Positions 20,039 to 29,341 of a DNA stretch of 64,000 nucleotides are shown here, one piece after another. The stretch comes from an uncultured Polaribacter sp. (GTDB taxonomy: Bacteria > Bacteroidota > Bacteroidia > Flavobacteriales > Flavobacteriaceae): assembly GCA_947497755.1 (NCBI GenBank), contig CANMHT010000013.1:1-64000 (forward strand), given 5' to 3'. Each line of letters begins with the position of its first letter. The stretch's first letter is position 1. The notes under the pieces are model-generated. The model worked only from the letters and a program-made list of their open reading frames with translations. It searched no databases and was not told the DNA's origin. The translations under genes and the position numbers were made by a program.

Positions 20039-20923
20039 TTAACGCCTTCTTTTTCTTTGTGGTGAGTTTGAATTTCTTTTATTCTTTGGCGATTTTTTTC
20101 TAAAAGCAGCACTTTTCCTATTAAATGCATCTGGTTTTCTTGTTGCTTTTTTATTCGGACTCTTTTGTACTTTCTGTTTGTCAACAGAAGCTTCTTCTGT
20201 TTTTGAAGAATTTGCTACCATTTTATTGATTTCAGCTAGTTCTTGCTGAGTCAATTCTCTCCATTGTCCTATTGGCAATTTATCTAAAGTAACATTCATA
20301 ATACGAGTACGTTGCAGTTTGGTTACCTCGTATCCTAAATACTCACACATTCTACGAATTTGTCTATTCAATCCTTGAGTAAGAACAATTTGAAAAACTT
20401 TAGAGCTTATTTTAGTGACTTTACATTTTTTAGTAACTGTTCCTAAAATTGGAATTCCAGCTCCCATTTTTTCTATAAAATCATCAGTAATAGGTTTGTT
20501 AACAGTGACAACATAATCTTTTTCATGATTATTCCCAGCACGTAAAATCTTATTGACAATATCACCATCATTTGTCAAAAAAATCAATCCTTCTGATGGT
20601 TTGTCTAATCGTCCAATAGGAAACAATCGTTCTGGATGATTGATGTACTTAACAATATTCTTTTTCTCTTTAGAATCTGTAGTACAAACAATTCCGATAG
20701 GTTTATTAAAAGCAATGTATAAAGTTTTAGGTTTCGGTTGTAATGCTCTACCATCAATTTTTACCACATCACCATCAAATACTCTATTACCTAATTGAGT
20801 AAGTTTACCATTGATCGTAACCCTACCAGCAACAATCAGTTTTTCTGCCTCTCTACGAGAACAAATTCCTGTGCTACTAATAAACTTATTAAGATTTGTA
20901 GATGTTTGCTTATTACCTTCCAA
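20039..20923 (-). CDS. RluF/RsuA-type rRNA pseudouridine synthase
   Basis: 294 residues. An N-terminal S4 RNA-binding domain ([20 protein letters not shown]) is followed by the RsuA/RluF catalytic domain. The catalytic Asp is in [18 protein letters not shown], and a conserved block reads [18 protein letters not shown]. The C-terminal 50 residues are a Lys/Arg-rich disordered tail. The [15 protein letters not shown] form is typical of RluF, which acts on 23S rRNA near position 2604. It is 33 bases downstream of the alkB-like gene on the same strand. Confidence 0.9.
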   Translation of the reverse strand: MEGNKQTSTNLNKFISSTGICSRREAEKLIVAGRVTINGKLTQLGNRVFDGDVVKIDGRALQPKPKTLYIAFNKPIGIVCTTDSKEKKNIVKYINHPERLFPIGRLDKPSEGLIFLTNDGDIVNKILRAGNNHEKDYVVTVNKPITDDFIEKMGAGIPILGTVTKKCKVTKISSKVFQIVLTQGLNRQIRRMCEYLGYEVTKLQRTRIMNVTLDKLPIGQWRELTQQELAEINKMVANSSKTEEASVDKQKVQKSPNKKATRKPDAFNRKSAAFRKKSPKNKRNSNSPQRKRRR

Positions 20924-20956
20924 TAGAATAAAATAAAGTGCAAAGAAAACTAAATT

Positions 20957-21559
20957 TTAACGAACAATAGTTCTAAATGTCAAGTTTATTCTCGGACTCT
21001 TAATAAGTTTTGTTGGAGGTAATCTATGTAACCAATGAGTTTGTGTAGTATCTTTCATTACTAATAAACTTCCTCTCTCTAATACAATATCTATTTTTTG
21101 TTTGGTGGTTTTATGCTTAAATGAAAATTTACGCTCAGCTCCTAAAGTTAAGGAACCAATCTCTCCGTTTTTCTTTAGCATTTTTTCGCCGTCAGAATGC
21201 CAAGCCATACCTTCTTCTCCCGAATGATATAAATTCAACAAACAAGAATTAAAAGTCGTTTCACTTTCTTGTTCTACTATGGTTTTTAATGCTAACAATT
21301 CTTTCGTCCAAGGTAACGCTTGTTTGGATACATTAGAATAATGATAATCAAATTTTTCATCACCATACCAAGCTACTTTTCTTTTGGTTATAATTCGTTT
21401 TCCAAAAATCACAGCCTCGTCATTTTTCCATTCAATAGAATGTAATAATGCATCATAAAAATATTGCGATTGTTCTTCTGAAAGAATTTTCCCATGATAA
21501 TTGGTAATTCCATCATAAGGCAAAATATTGTTGATTTTTTCTTGGTTAAATAAATCCAT
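20957..21559 (-). CDS. AlkB-like 2-oxoglutarate/Fe(II) dioxygenase
   Basis: 200 residues from the chosen ATG (MDLFNQEK). An upstream in-frame start at 21586 lies inside the terminator of the preceding gene and is rejected. The Fe(II) ligands are visible as WHSD (HxD) and the His in QTHWLHRLPPT, and the 2-oxoglutarate Arg pair in SPRINLTFR. AlkB enzymes remove methyl adducts from N1-A and N3-C in DNA or RNA. It probably depends on readthrough or an internal promoter, because only a few bases separate the terminator T-tract from the start. Confidence 0.9.
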   Translation of the reverse strand: MDLFNQEKINNILPYDGITNYHGKILSEEQSQYFYDALLHSIEWKNDEAVIFGKRIITKRKVAWYGDEKFDYHYSNVSKQALPWTKELLALKTIVEQESETTFNSCLLNLYHSGEEGMAWHSDGEKMLKKNGEIGSLTLGAERKFSFKHKTTKQKIDIVLERGSLLVMKDTTQTHWLHRLPPTKLIKSPRINLTFRTIVR

Positions 21560-21565
21560 AGTGAT

Positions 21566-21596
21566 TAAAAAAAGCATTGTTTTCACAATGCTTTTC
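21566..21596 (-). terminator. Intrinsic terminator of the HMA lipoprotein gene
   Basis: Minus-strand stem AAAGCATTGT / ACAATGCTTT with 4-nt loop and a T7 tract, directly after the HMA gene stop and only a few bases before the alkB-like start. Confidence 0.75.
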
Positions 21597-21599
21597 TTT

Positions 21600-22022
21600 T
21601 TAGTGAGTATCTTTTGTTTTGGTATCTCCTGTTTGATTCATTTTCATTTCATGATCATATTTACAGCATTCTGGTAATTCTTTGTATGCATCTAAACTAC
21701 CCATTTTATGTTCTGTATCATAACCTGAATTTGCGATTGCCGTTTCCACAGCATTTACATCGGTTTTTTTAGCATCAAAAGCTACTTCAATACTCTTTTT
21801 ATTCTTATTCCATGTGGCTTTCGCTACTCCATCAACACTAGTTGCTGCTTTTTCTATAGTTGCTTTACACATTCCGCAATTTCCTCTTACTCCAAAACTA
21901 GTGGTAGTTAATGCTATGCTTTCTTTTGATTGCTCAACATTTACTTTTTCTTTTTTTTCTGATTTACATGCAGAAAACACTAAAACCCCAGCCAAGAATA
22001 CACTATATATTATTTTTTTCAT
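21600..22022 (-). CDS. Heavy-metal-associated (HMA) domain lipoprotein
   Basis: 140 residues. A lipoprotein signal (lipobox FSAC) precedes one HMA fold from about 40 to 110. Its metal loop is GNCGMC, a variant of GMxCxxC, with the usual VDGV and Y-D-T end. A second Cys pair (ELPECC) and a His/Met-rich tail (YDHEMKMNQ) may add metal ligands. It probably binds copper or a similar soft metal in the envelope. No ATPase partner is adjacent. Confidence 0.85.
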   Translation of the reverse strand: MKKIIYSVFLAGVLVFSACKSEKKEKVNVEQSKESIALTTTSFGVRGNCGMCKATIEKAATSVDGVAKATWNKNKKSIEVAFDAKKTDVNAVETAIANSGYDTEHKMGSLDAYKELPECCKYDHEMKMNQTGDTKTKDTH

Positions 22023-22105
22023 TGTAATCTATTTTAAATTGTATCTACTAAATTTAGTGACTAAATTACGAAAATAATCATAGATTTGACCATAAAATAT
22101 ACTCC

Positions 22106-22789
22106 ATGAGAAGCATTCTTTCACTCCTATTAATTCTTTTTATCTCTATAAATATTCATTCTCAAAAAATTCTTTTTGTAGGAAATAGTTTAACCTATGC
22201 CAATGGAACACCTTTAATTTTAGAAGAAATTGGAATCCTATTCAATAAAGAAATCAATACAAAAATGATTTGCAAACCTAATTATGCAATTATAGATCAT
22301 TTAGATGAAGGGATTGTACAACAAGAAATTGCTTCTAAAAAATACGATTGGGTTATTGTACAACAAGGACCATCTTCTCAAGAATTAGGTAAAAAAATGC
22401 TTATTGAAGATGCTGAAAAACTAGCAAAATTGTGTGCTAAATACAATACTAAATTAGGATATTTAATGGTTTGGCCAGCCAAACGACATTATTATACTTT
22501 TGATAAGGTAATGGCAAATTATACAGAAGCTGCTACTAAGAATAAAGCTTTTCTTTTTCCTGTTGGAAAGTACTGGAAACAGTATGAAAAGCTTCCAAAT
22601 AAAATTTCATTGTATAGCAACGATGCTTTTCATCCTTCTAAGATTGGAAGTCTATTAACAGCGTTAACGATTTTTAAAGAATTATATCCGAAAGAAAATT
22701 TACAAAAGCTACTTTTTAAAGATGTTAGTTTTTGGGCAGAGCATTTAAAATCTTATCAGCTTCTTTTACAAACCTTAGAAATTGATTAA
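22106..22789 (+). CDS. Exported SGNH/GDSL-type hydrolase
   Basis: 227 residues with signal peptide MRSILSLLLILFISINIHSQ. The SGNH block I reads KILFVGNSLTYANGTP (catalytic Ser in GNSLT), and the His/Asp block is NDAFHPSKIGSLLTAL. The middle motif VIVQQGPSSQ supplies the oxyanion-type region. The family hydrolyses esters of lipids or carbohydrates, and the substrate here is unknown. The stop overlaps the end of the convergent methyltransferase-like gene by four bases. Confidence 0.82.
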   Translation: MRSILSLLLILFISINIHSQKILFVGNSLTYANGTPLILEEIGILFNKEINTKMICKPNYAIIDHLDEGIVQQEIASKKYDWVIVQQGPSSQELGKKMLIEDAEKLAKLCAKYNTKLGYLMVWPAKRHYYTFDKVMANYTEAATKNKAFLFPVGKYWKQYEKLPNKISLYSNDAFHPSKIGSLLTALTIFKELYPKENLQKLLFKDVSFWAEHLKSYQLLLQTLEID

Positions 22790-23763
22790 TTCTCTAAAGC
22801 CAATTTTAGTTCCATTTTAGGTTTGGTGTAATAGGTAAAATTTACTGCTTTATGAACAATTGGTTTTTGTATTTCCATCTCTAAACCTCTAGAGATAGAA
22901 GAATCATTACATAACAATTTCAAATTTTTATACACATTCACCTGTGTAGCAAAATACATTTTATGGTAATCTACAGCCTTACTTAAATCTACTTTTACTG
23001 TTTTAAATTGATGAGGAAATAAATTAAACATCTTACTCTTCTCTACTCTTTCTCGTACATCAAATAAGGTCTTTTCAAAAACAAGTTCATTCTCTCGCTT
23101 AAAATACAAGTCTATCTTTACATTTTCTGGAACCACTGCAATTTCTTCAGAAAACTGAGGCAATAAATTCCATAAAATGGGTACATAACATTCTCTATAC
23201 AAAAGAGCATCTAGCGTTTCACTAAATAAAATATGATAGCTTTTTGGGTTTTCTACTTTAAAAATAGTTGCATCAGACAAATAACTCGTCTTTACATACT
23301 CTTTTAAACTTAAACTTTCAATTAAAAACTCCGCTTTCTCTAAAGAATCCTTGTTTATTTCTAACAAAGTAAATTGTACTTCCTTAGGAGTAAACAAAGG
23401 CGCAACCAAGGTGAAAAATGGCGCATAAGGCCCACAACCTGCATAAAATATATGAATTGTTGTATTTGGATGTTCTTGTTGTTTGTCTTTTATAGCACGA
23501 ACCAAACCTTTTAAAAACTGGGTAGTTCTTTTATAATCTAAAAAACATTCTGCTGCGTGTTTAATAGACAATGCCATGCCTTTAGAGGCCGGAATAGAAA
23601 CCGCATCTTTAATCTCACCATCATGTATAGAAATTTGCGTGGTTTCTTTAAAATAATTGTACAACTCATTAATAATATCAATGGAGGTTTCAGAATCGTA
23701 CTCCAGTTCCAGTAATTTCTTAGAATAGCTCTTTACATCAACTAAGGCTCCTATAGCTTCCAT
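22786..23763 (-). CDS. Predicted SAM-dependent methyltransferase-like protein
   Basis: 325 residues. The central part has a class I methyltransferase look, with motif I IHIFYAGCGPYAPFFTLVAP and an acidic strand end FTLLEINKDSLEKAE. The N-terminal 100 residues are helical, and the C-terminus is beta-rich and basic. No substrate motif is recognised, so the call rests on the AGCGP loop. It is convergent with the SGNH gene. It may instead be a catalytically distinct Rossmann-fold protein. Confidence 0.55.
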   Translation of the reverse strand: MEAIGALVDVKSYSKKLLELEYDSETSIDIINELYNYFKETTQISIHDGEIKDAVSIPASKGMALSIKHAAECFLDYKRTTQFLKGLVRAIKDKQQEHPNTTIHIFYAGCGPYAPFFTLVAPLFTPKEVQFTLLEINKDSLEKAEFLIESLSLKEYVKTSYLSDATIFKVENPKSYHILFSETLDALLYRECYVPILWNLLPQFSEEIAVVPENVKIDLYFKRENELVFEKTLFDVRERVEKSKMFNLFPHQFKTVKVDLSKAVDYHKMYFATQVNVYKNLKLLCNDSSISRGLEMEIQKPIVHKAVNFTYYTKPKMELKLALEN

Positions 23764-23842
23764 TCATTATTTTCTCTTTGGTGAAATCAATGAGCTAAAA
23801 TAGAAGAATAATTAAGAAAACCAAGGGGTAAAAATACCCGAA

Positions 23843-24199
23843 TTATGAATTTTTCTTATCGTAAAAAAGATAAATCCAGATTACTCTTGATAATCGATAA
23901 TTAATCGTTCCAGCTAAAGTAACCAGTATGATAATTCCAATAAATGTTTTGATAAAACCTAGACTAAAAAAGACATTTAAAATGATAAACAAGGCTACAG
24001 CTTCGGCTACAATTAAAGCATAACTCACAAACATTGCTCCAAAGAAAAATCCAGATTCTTTTTCAAATAAGAAGTTACACTTTTTACATGATGTATCCAT
24101 TTTCGGAATCTTAAACAACAGTAAATTACCTCTATAATTAAAGATTTTCTGACTTTTACATTTCGGACAAACTCCTTTAGCTATCGAAAATATAGACAT
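23843..24199 (-). CDS. DUF983 membrane protein with zinc-ribbon-like Cys pairs
   Basis: 118 residues. Two CxxC pairs (CPKCKSQ and CKKCNFLFE) lead into FGAMFVSYALIVAEA, followed by two membrane helices. This is the DUF983 pattern. The function is unknown, but the family is widespread in Bacteroidota and Alphaproteobacteria. It stands alone and is divergent from the AraC regulator. Confidence 0.85.
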   Translation of the reverse strand: MSIFSIAKGVCPKCKSQKIFNYRGNLLLFKIPKMDTSCKKCNFLFEKESGFFFGAMFVSYALIVAEAVALFIILNVFFSLGFIKTFIGIIILVTLAGTINYRLSRVIWIYLFYDKKNS

Positions 24200-24304
24200 T
24201 GTTTTTCGTTTAAATTAAAATCCCACAAAATAAATCATATTTGTCCAATTATTGTTTAACTGTAAATTGCTTTTTTTTGTACTTTTAAGACATAATTAAA
24301 CTTT

Positions 24305-25180
24305 ATGCATTCTCTACCAATTTTAAATATTCATCAATTTGAAAAGGAAACAAGCCTAACCGATTTCTATTGTAATGATTTGAGTAAACATTTAGAAAAA
24401 AACAAAAAACTTGTTTACAAACCGCATAAGCACGATTTTTATTTGTGTATTTTATTTACAGAAGGTACAGGATTACACGAAATTGACTTTACTACTTTTA
24501 CGGTACAGCCTGGCGCTGTTTTCTTTTTAAAACCAGGGCAAACACATTCTTGGCAGTTTGATTCTACTCCTAATGGTTATATCTTTTTTCATACACAGAG
24601 CTTTTATGAGTTAAATTTTTCCAGTCATTTTTTAACTCAGTTTCCATTTTATTATTCTCAAAAAAACACACCCGCTTTATATATCAATGCTGATGAAACT
24701 CAATATTTAGCGACAAAATTTAAGGAATTGTATCAAGAGTATCAGCAAATAAATGCTTTTCAAGAGTTAAAAATTACCAGTTTACTCAATGCTATTTATA
24801 TTGATTTAGCTCGATTATACATCCATTTAAAACCTCAAGAAGTAAATTCTTCTATACGCTATATGGAAACTTTACGTCTTTTAGAAAATGAAATAGATAA
24901 GCATTATTTATTAGAAAAATCAGCTAGTTTTTATGCAAACGCCTTGCATATTTCTCCCAAACATTTAAACCGTATTGTAAAAACTACGTTGAACAAAACG
25001 ACCTCTGAGTTAATTATGGAACGTGTTATTTTAGAAGCCAAAAGAATGATAGTACATACACAAAACTCATTAAGTCATATTTCAGAAACTTTGGGCTTTG
25101 AAGATTATGCCTATTTCTCTAGAGTTTTTAAAACAAAAGTGGGAATTACACCTTTGGGTTTTAAGAAAAGGTACTTGTAA
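24305..25180 (+). CDS. AraC-family transcriptional regulator
   Basis: 291 residues. An N-terminal cupin sensor domain (KPHKHDFYLCILFTEGTG, then QPGAVFFLKPGQTHSW) precedes a C-terminal double helix-turn-helix. The second HTH shows the hallmark ISETLGFEDYAYFSRVFKTK and GITPLGFKKRYL. Such regulators bind a small ligand and activate nearby genes. The neighbours do not point to a pathway. Confidence 0.92.
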   Translation: MHSLPILNIHQFEKETSLTDFYCNDLSKHLEKNKKLVYKPHKHDFYLCILFTEGTGLHEIDFTTFTVQPGAVFFLKPGQTHSWQFDSTPNGYIFFHTQSFYELNFSSHFLTQFPFYYSQKNTPALYINADETQYLATKFKELYQEYQQINAFQELKITSLLNAIYIDLARLYIHLKPQEVNSSIRYMETLRLLENEIDKHYLLEKSASFYANALHISPKHLNRIVKTTLNKTTSELIMERVILEAKRMIVHTQNSLSHISETLGFEDYAYFSRVFKTKVGITPLGFKKRYL

Positions 25181-25348
25181 ATAAACCGAACATATAATTA
25201 ATTAAAGAAGTCTAAAAAACAGCTAACAGAATGGATAATTAATTGCTATATTTAAACAAAAATTGAAAACACAAACAACCTAATATAATTTTCTTACCCC
25301 ATAAATTATATACAGAAATGTTGTACTTATTTCGAAAAAGAGAGACAA

Positions 25349-25804
25349 ATGAAACACTTTATATTTCTAACGACAATTGCAATTTTATTCAGTATTAAGA
25401 GCTATTCTCAAGAAGAGAAAATTAACTCTATTAATTTGATAGAAATTAATTCTGATATTAAATTCAATTGGGATAATGCTACTAGTAAGATTATAAAAGA
25501 TAAACTTTGGAAGAAATTAAAAACTTCATACCAAACCCATAAAAAAACACTGATACAAGAGGTAAGTAATCATAAGCTAACCAAAGCAAAAGTCTGTAAA
25601 GTTAAAGGTTATCTCACTAAAGGACAAATGGCCTTTATAATACTGGATCAATTAGAAGATATTCCTTACGCTTTAATCTTTAAGGCTCAATATTGTATTA
25701 GCTATTTGGATTGTCCTTACATCGGTGGTCTAATAGAATCAATTAAGTATAATAAAAATGCAAGTGAACAACTTATGCACTATTTCTACAAAGAAAAAAA
25801 GTAA
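25349..25804 (+). CDS. Exported hypothetical protein
   Basis: 151 residues with signal peptide (MKHFIFLTTIAILFSIKSYS, cut before QEE). The mature part is Lys-rich and mixed alpha/beta, with a few Cys (KVCKVKG, QYCISYLDCPY). The family is not recognised. It stands alone between short AT-rich gaps in a small island of hypothetical genes between the AraC regulator and the MipA-type gene. Confidence 0.65.
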   Translation: MKHFIFLTTIAILFSIKSYSQEEKINSINLIEINSDIKFNWDNATSKIIKDKLWKKLKTSYQTHKKTLIQEVSNHKLTKAKVCKVKGYLTKGQMAFIILDQLEDIPYALIFKAQYCISYLDCPYIGGLIESIKYNKNASEQLMHYFYKEKK

Positions 25805-25971
25805 CTTTATACAACTTAGGTGTAAAAATGCAGTTTTAATTAAAGTAATCAAAGATGAAAGTTGCTAACACTTTATTTCAAATCATATCTGCCTATCGGT
25901 AGGATACAATTCATAGACTAAATGCTAAACACATTTATAAAAAAGATAAACCTTAAGTAAAATAATTAATT

Positions 25972-26252
25972 ATGGGAATGGGACTTGGTCACTTAATGGA
26001 CTTGAACAGAAAGCTTCAAAATAATAAAAATTTACTCTCCACTAAAAGAGCCAAAGCAAGATCAACAAAATACTCAAAAAACATAAGTCTAAAAGGCTCT
26101 GAAAATTCAAAAGAAATAAACAAGATTTCTGAAAAAGAACTGAATGAAATCAAAAAAACACAAGAGAGCGAATTCGTAAAGAAAAAAGGAAAGAATATAT
26201 TCTCACAGGAATATTAATTGGAATTGCTCTAGCTATTTGGTTTTTAATATAA
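25972..26252 (+). pseudogene. Small tail-anchored protein gene broken by a -1 frameshift
   Basis: The first frame gives 81 residues (MGMGLGHLMDLNRKLQNNKN ... SEKELNEIKK) and then an unlikely end. From the A7 run at 26152-26158, the -1 frame continues as RERIRKEKRKEYILTG and then LIGIALAIWFLI, a basic stretch plus membrane helix, and stops at 26252. One more A in the run would join both parts into a protein of about 93 residues with an N-terminal polar part, a basic helix and a C-terminal membrane anchor. That layout fits small flavobacterial proteins of unknown role. It is either a recent mutation, a homopolymer sequencing error or slippage-dependent expression. Confidence 0.55.
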
Positions 26253-26509
26253 AATATCATCTGCAAATCATTATGAGAATATTTCACTCTAATCGAATAT
26301 TTGGAATTAATAATCAAATCTGTTTTAAAAAATTTTGATAAAAAAGAAAATAGAAAGATTTAACTGGAATAAGTTAAGTAAAAGAGTTGTTTTTTTACTC
26401 AGTTCTTCATTAGCTTTTACTAAAAACTTCGTAACGAATAAAAAAAATTGAACAAATAACTAATGTTAACAAAACCGCCCAAAAGCTTATCTAAATATTT
26501 TTTTGTAAA
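26253..26509. other. AT-rich intergenic stretch without genes
   Basis: No open frame with a credible start and no RNA fold is seen here. It leads into the palindrome and promoter in front of the esterase-like gene. Confidence 0.5.
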
Positions 26510-26556
26510 ACTACACTTTAGTGTAGTACACAAATAATTGATTGAAAGTAGTTTTG
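26510..26556 (+). promoter_or_regulatory. Palindrome plus -7 element before the esterase-like gene
   Basis: ACTACAC TTTA GTGTAGT (26510-26527) is a 7-bp perfect inverted repeat. TAGTTTTG (26549-26556) matches TAnnTTTG, so the palindrome lies where the -33 contact would be. It could be an operator. The regulator is unknown. Confidence 0.4.
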
Positions 26557-26604
26557 TCTTAAGGATACAAAAATCAAAACACAATCAATCTTTTAAGCAA
26601 AAAA

Positions 26605-27870
26605 ATGAAATACAAATTACCATTACTATTATTGATACTAAGTTTAAGTGTTTTTTCTCAAGACAATAAAATTAAGTATTTAACAAAAAATCGATTTGAC
26701 TTGAATTCACCGAATTTCAAGTTTCCACAAAACAACTTTCAACTAATAGGATTTGGGGCTTACCACGGTAGTCAAAAAACTGAAACCACAGAAATTGCCT
26801 TAATAAAGGCACTTGTTAAGAATGGAAAAATTAAGTATTATCTTCCAGAAACCGACTTTAGTATTGCCTATTATTTTAACAAATATCTTAAATCTGGAAC
26901 CACGTTACAACTAAAAGAACTGGTTGAACATTATGGTAGTAGAGTTCCGCAAGATAAAAGTATTGCGACTTTTAAAAAATGGAAAATACTCAAATCAATT
27001 AATGATACACTTCCTAAAGAAAACAAAATTACCGTTTTAGGAGTAGACCTTTTAGTGAGCTATAAATTTACAGCTAAGCATTTATTGGAACTAATAGATT
27101 TAAAACTTAAAAATAGAAAATCATCAAAGGAGTTAATCAAAATGATTAAAAATGATACGGTTAATTTTTTTCCTTATTCTGCAACATATTCAAAACAAGT
27201 TCTAATGAATTTTGTAAAAGATTTCGAGAACAATAAGAATGAATTTAAAAGCCATATCATCGATCGTTTTTCATTCCATCATATCGTTAAGAATTTAAAA
27301 GAAACATTTGTTGACTTCGATAATGCCCAAAAAAGAGAACGATTAATGTATGAAAACTATGTAGCATTAAGTCCTCAATATAAATTTGCTGAAAAAGCGC
27401 AATTTGCAAGATTCGGTTTTTTTCACCTCGAAAAACAATGGGAAGGCAAAAACCCTTCTTTCTTTTTACAATTAATAGAAAACAAAATTATAGCTAGAGA
27501 TAAATTACTTTCTGTGATGGGCTATTTAACAGAGAGCAGAGTGCTTTGGGGTAGAGTTTTAGATGATAATGGTAAATATAAAGGCTATAATACTGAAGGA
27601 GGTTATGGTATCGGAGATTACGAAAAAGAATACTTTCTCGGTATTGATAAACTAAAGAATACTAAAATTTCAGACATTACGCTTTTTCGTTTAAATCAAA
27701 AAGGAACACCATATGCTGATGAAATACCTGATCTAATGGAAATTGTAATGTCAGACAAAAAATCTAATGGTGATTTGGTCAAAGGAAAATCCACTACTGA
27801 ATATTTAGATTATGCCGTTTTAATTTCTAAGTCTAAAGCTAGTGAACCCATAGAAGAAATGGATAAATAA
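26605..27870 (+). CDS. Exported erythromycin-esterase-like protein
   Basis: 421 residues with signal peptide (MKYKLPLLLLILSLSVFSQ). The fold signs resemble the EreA/ChaN-type esterase family: LIGFGAYHGSQKTETTE (the catalytic-His loop; family form GEAxHG), PETDFSIAYYFNKYL (the next Glu block) and FARFGFFHLEKQWEG. The first Glu of GEAxHG is replaced by Gly, so macrolide esterase activity should not be assumed. Bacteroidota have many such exported relatives of unknown substrate. A palindrome-containing promoter precedes it. Confidence 0.6.
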   Translation: MKYKLPLLLLILSLSVFSQDNKIKYLTKNRFDLNSPNFKFPQNNFQLIGFGAYHGSQKTETTEIALIKALVKNGKIKYYLPETDFSIAYYFNKYLKSGTTLQLKELVEHYGSRVPQDKSIATFKKWKILKSINDTLPKENKITVLGVDLLVSYKFTAKHLLELIDLKLKNRKSSKELIKMIKNDTVNFFPYSATYSKQVLMNFVKDFENNKNEFKSHIIDRFSFHHIVKNLKETFVDFDNAQKRERLMYENYVALSPQYKFAEKAQFARFGFFHLEKQWEGKNPSFFLQLIENKIIARDKLLSVMGYLTESRVLWGRVLDDNGKYKGYNTEGGYGIGDYEKEYFLGIDKLKNTKISDITLFRLNQKGTPYADEIPDLMEIVMSDKKSNGDLVKGKSTTEYLDYAVLISKSKASEPIEEMDK

Positions 27871-27985
27871 ATATTGCCTAATATTACATAAAAATAATAC
27901 TACCAAAGTATAAACATAAAACCGAAAGATTTGTGAGTGAAATTTCGTTGTTGCTCATATACTATAACATTCAACAAAGAACTAA

Positions 27986-28498
27986 GTGAAATATATAACC
28001 GAAATAACACCTCAACCAATCTTGGAAGTTGAAACAAAAGATTTGTTTGAAATCAGTTCTCATTCAGAAATAAATTGTGAATTTGTTAACGTAAAAAATG
28101 CTTCAACATTAGAACCTCTTATCAATCTAAAAATTACATCTGATTATCCTCCAACTTTTAAACAAAGTGAAGTTGTTGATACAATGCTTATCGTTGGATA
28201 CGGAAATAGATTCTCAATATTTGGTTTAAAAAAGAAGGAAATAAAAGTACAACTGTCTTTTGATGGATATTTTGGTTCTTTCAAAGTTGATCATGGAGAA
28301 ATTTTTATTACAACTGATGCTGAAATTATAAATTTAAACCTTCAAGGAATCAAAAATTGGGAAACAAATCATCTTGGTATTGATGGTGTTATAATTTCAC
28401 AAATAACAGAAACGGAAATAATTGGAAGTGGTGAATGGGATCCACCAAGCGGTTGGAAATCGTTTGTATTGGATCGAAAAACTGGCAAGAAAAAATAA
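27986..28498 (+). CDS. Hypothetical beta-rich protein
   Basis: 170 residues with GTG start. There is no signal or membrane segment. The chain is mostly beta (IVGYGNRFSIFGLKKKEIKV, then SFDGYFGSFKVDHGEIF) and ends SGEWDPPSGWKSFVLDRKTG, which resembles a propeller-like repeat. Family not recognised. A strong terminator follows directly. Confidence 0.6.
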   Translation: MKYITEITPQPILEVETKDLFEISSHSEINCEFVNVKNASTLEPLINLKITSDYPPTFKQSEVVDTMLIVGYGNRFSIFGLKKKEIKVQLSFDGYFGSFKVDHGEIFITTDAEIINLNLQGIKNWETNHLGIDGVIISQITETEIIGSGEWDPPSGWKSFVLDRKTGKKK

Positions 28499-28524
28499 AA
28501 CCCGAAACTTTCGTTTCGGGTTTT
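28497..28524. terminator. Bidirectional intrinsic terminator
   Basis: AAAACCCGAAAC / GTTTCGGGTTTT with a 4-nt loop, between the convergent hypothetical and MipA-type genes. Confidence 0.85.
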
Positions 28525-28532
28525 ATCTAATT

Positions 28533-29315
28533 TTAAAAACGGTAAAAAACAAAAAAAGCGGATACTAATTGATGTTCACTTCCTAGTTTAACTATCGGAC
28601 TTTTTGCGGCGTTTCCTATCAATAAATTATAACGTATGGCTGTACCTAACATCCATTTTCTATTTAGCAAATAACTAAAATTAGAAGAAATGCCAATGTC
28701 TTTAAATCCTGCATCTAATCTATAACTAGACAAACCACTTGCTAAGCTACTTGTTGAATTTATTCCAAAATAGGTATTTAAATAGTTTGCTGTTGCCAAA
28801 GAGGTATTAACAGAAGTCCTCGAGATTATTTTTTTCTTTCTATACGTATATCCTACTTCTAAATTGGCTAAACCTCCATCATTTACTCCAGAAATATCTT
28901 GAGTATAACTGGCTTTAATATCTAAGTTTTTATAGGTATACTTAGCAAACAAACCAGCTCCAAAAGCAAATTTAATCTCGGATAAAAGTGCTATTTGCTC
29001 ATTTGAAACTGCGTTACCCCTGTTTATTGTTCCTAATAAAATAGGACCAAAATTCCATTTACGGTTCGATAATACATTCATTTCTGTATTCAATCCGTTT
29101 ACTCTAATATATTTACCACCCAACCAATTAGCAGAGAAATTAATCATTGGCAATATTCGGTAATTCTCTGCTCCAGCATATTCAGGTAACAAAGCAGCAC
29201 CTGCTCCAATACTGTAAAATATTTTTTTCGGTTTTTGTTCCTTGGTTTGTGCCATTGCAGTATTGATAAAAATTAAACTACTTATTAGGCTTATTCTAAT
29301 GATATTACTGTTCAT
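28533..29315 (-). CDS. MipA/OmpV-family outer membrane protein
   Basis: 260 residues from MNSNIIRISLISSLIFINTA, which gives a proper signal peptide. A longer reading would run back into the phosphoesterase gene. The mature part is a beta-barrel: SIGAGAALLPEYAGAENYR and MINFSANWLGGKYIRVNG are family signatures, and the last residue is Phe (FFVFYRF), as expected for outer membrane insertion. MipA homologues scaffold murein hydrolases, but the role in Bacteroidota is unproven. It lies just behind the phosphoesterase gene, probably in its operon. Confidence 0.82.
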   Translation of the reverse strand: MNSNIIRISLISSLIFINTAMAQTKEQKPKKIFYSIGAGAALLPEYAGAENYRILPMINFSANWLGGKYIRVNGLNTEMNVLSNRKWNFGPILLGTINRGNAVSNEQIALLSEIKFAFGAGLFAKYTYKNLDIKASYTQDISGVNDGGLANLEVGYTYRKKKIISRTSVNTSLATANYLNTYFGINSTSSLASGLSSYRLDAGFKDIGISSNFSYLLNRKWMLGTAIRYNLLIGNAAKSPIVKLGSEHQLVSAFFVFYRF

Positions 29316-29341
29316 TATAAAACTTGTTTTTACTTTTAAGA

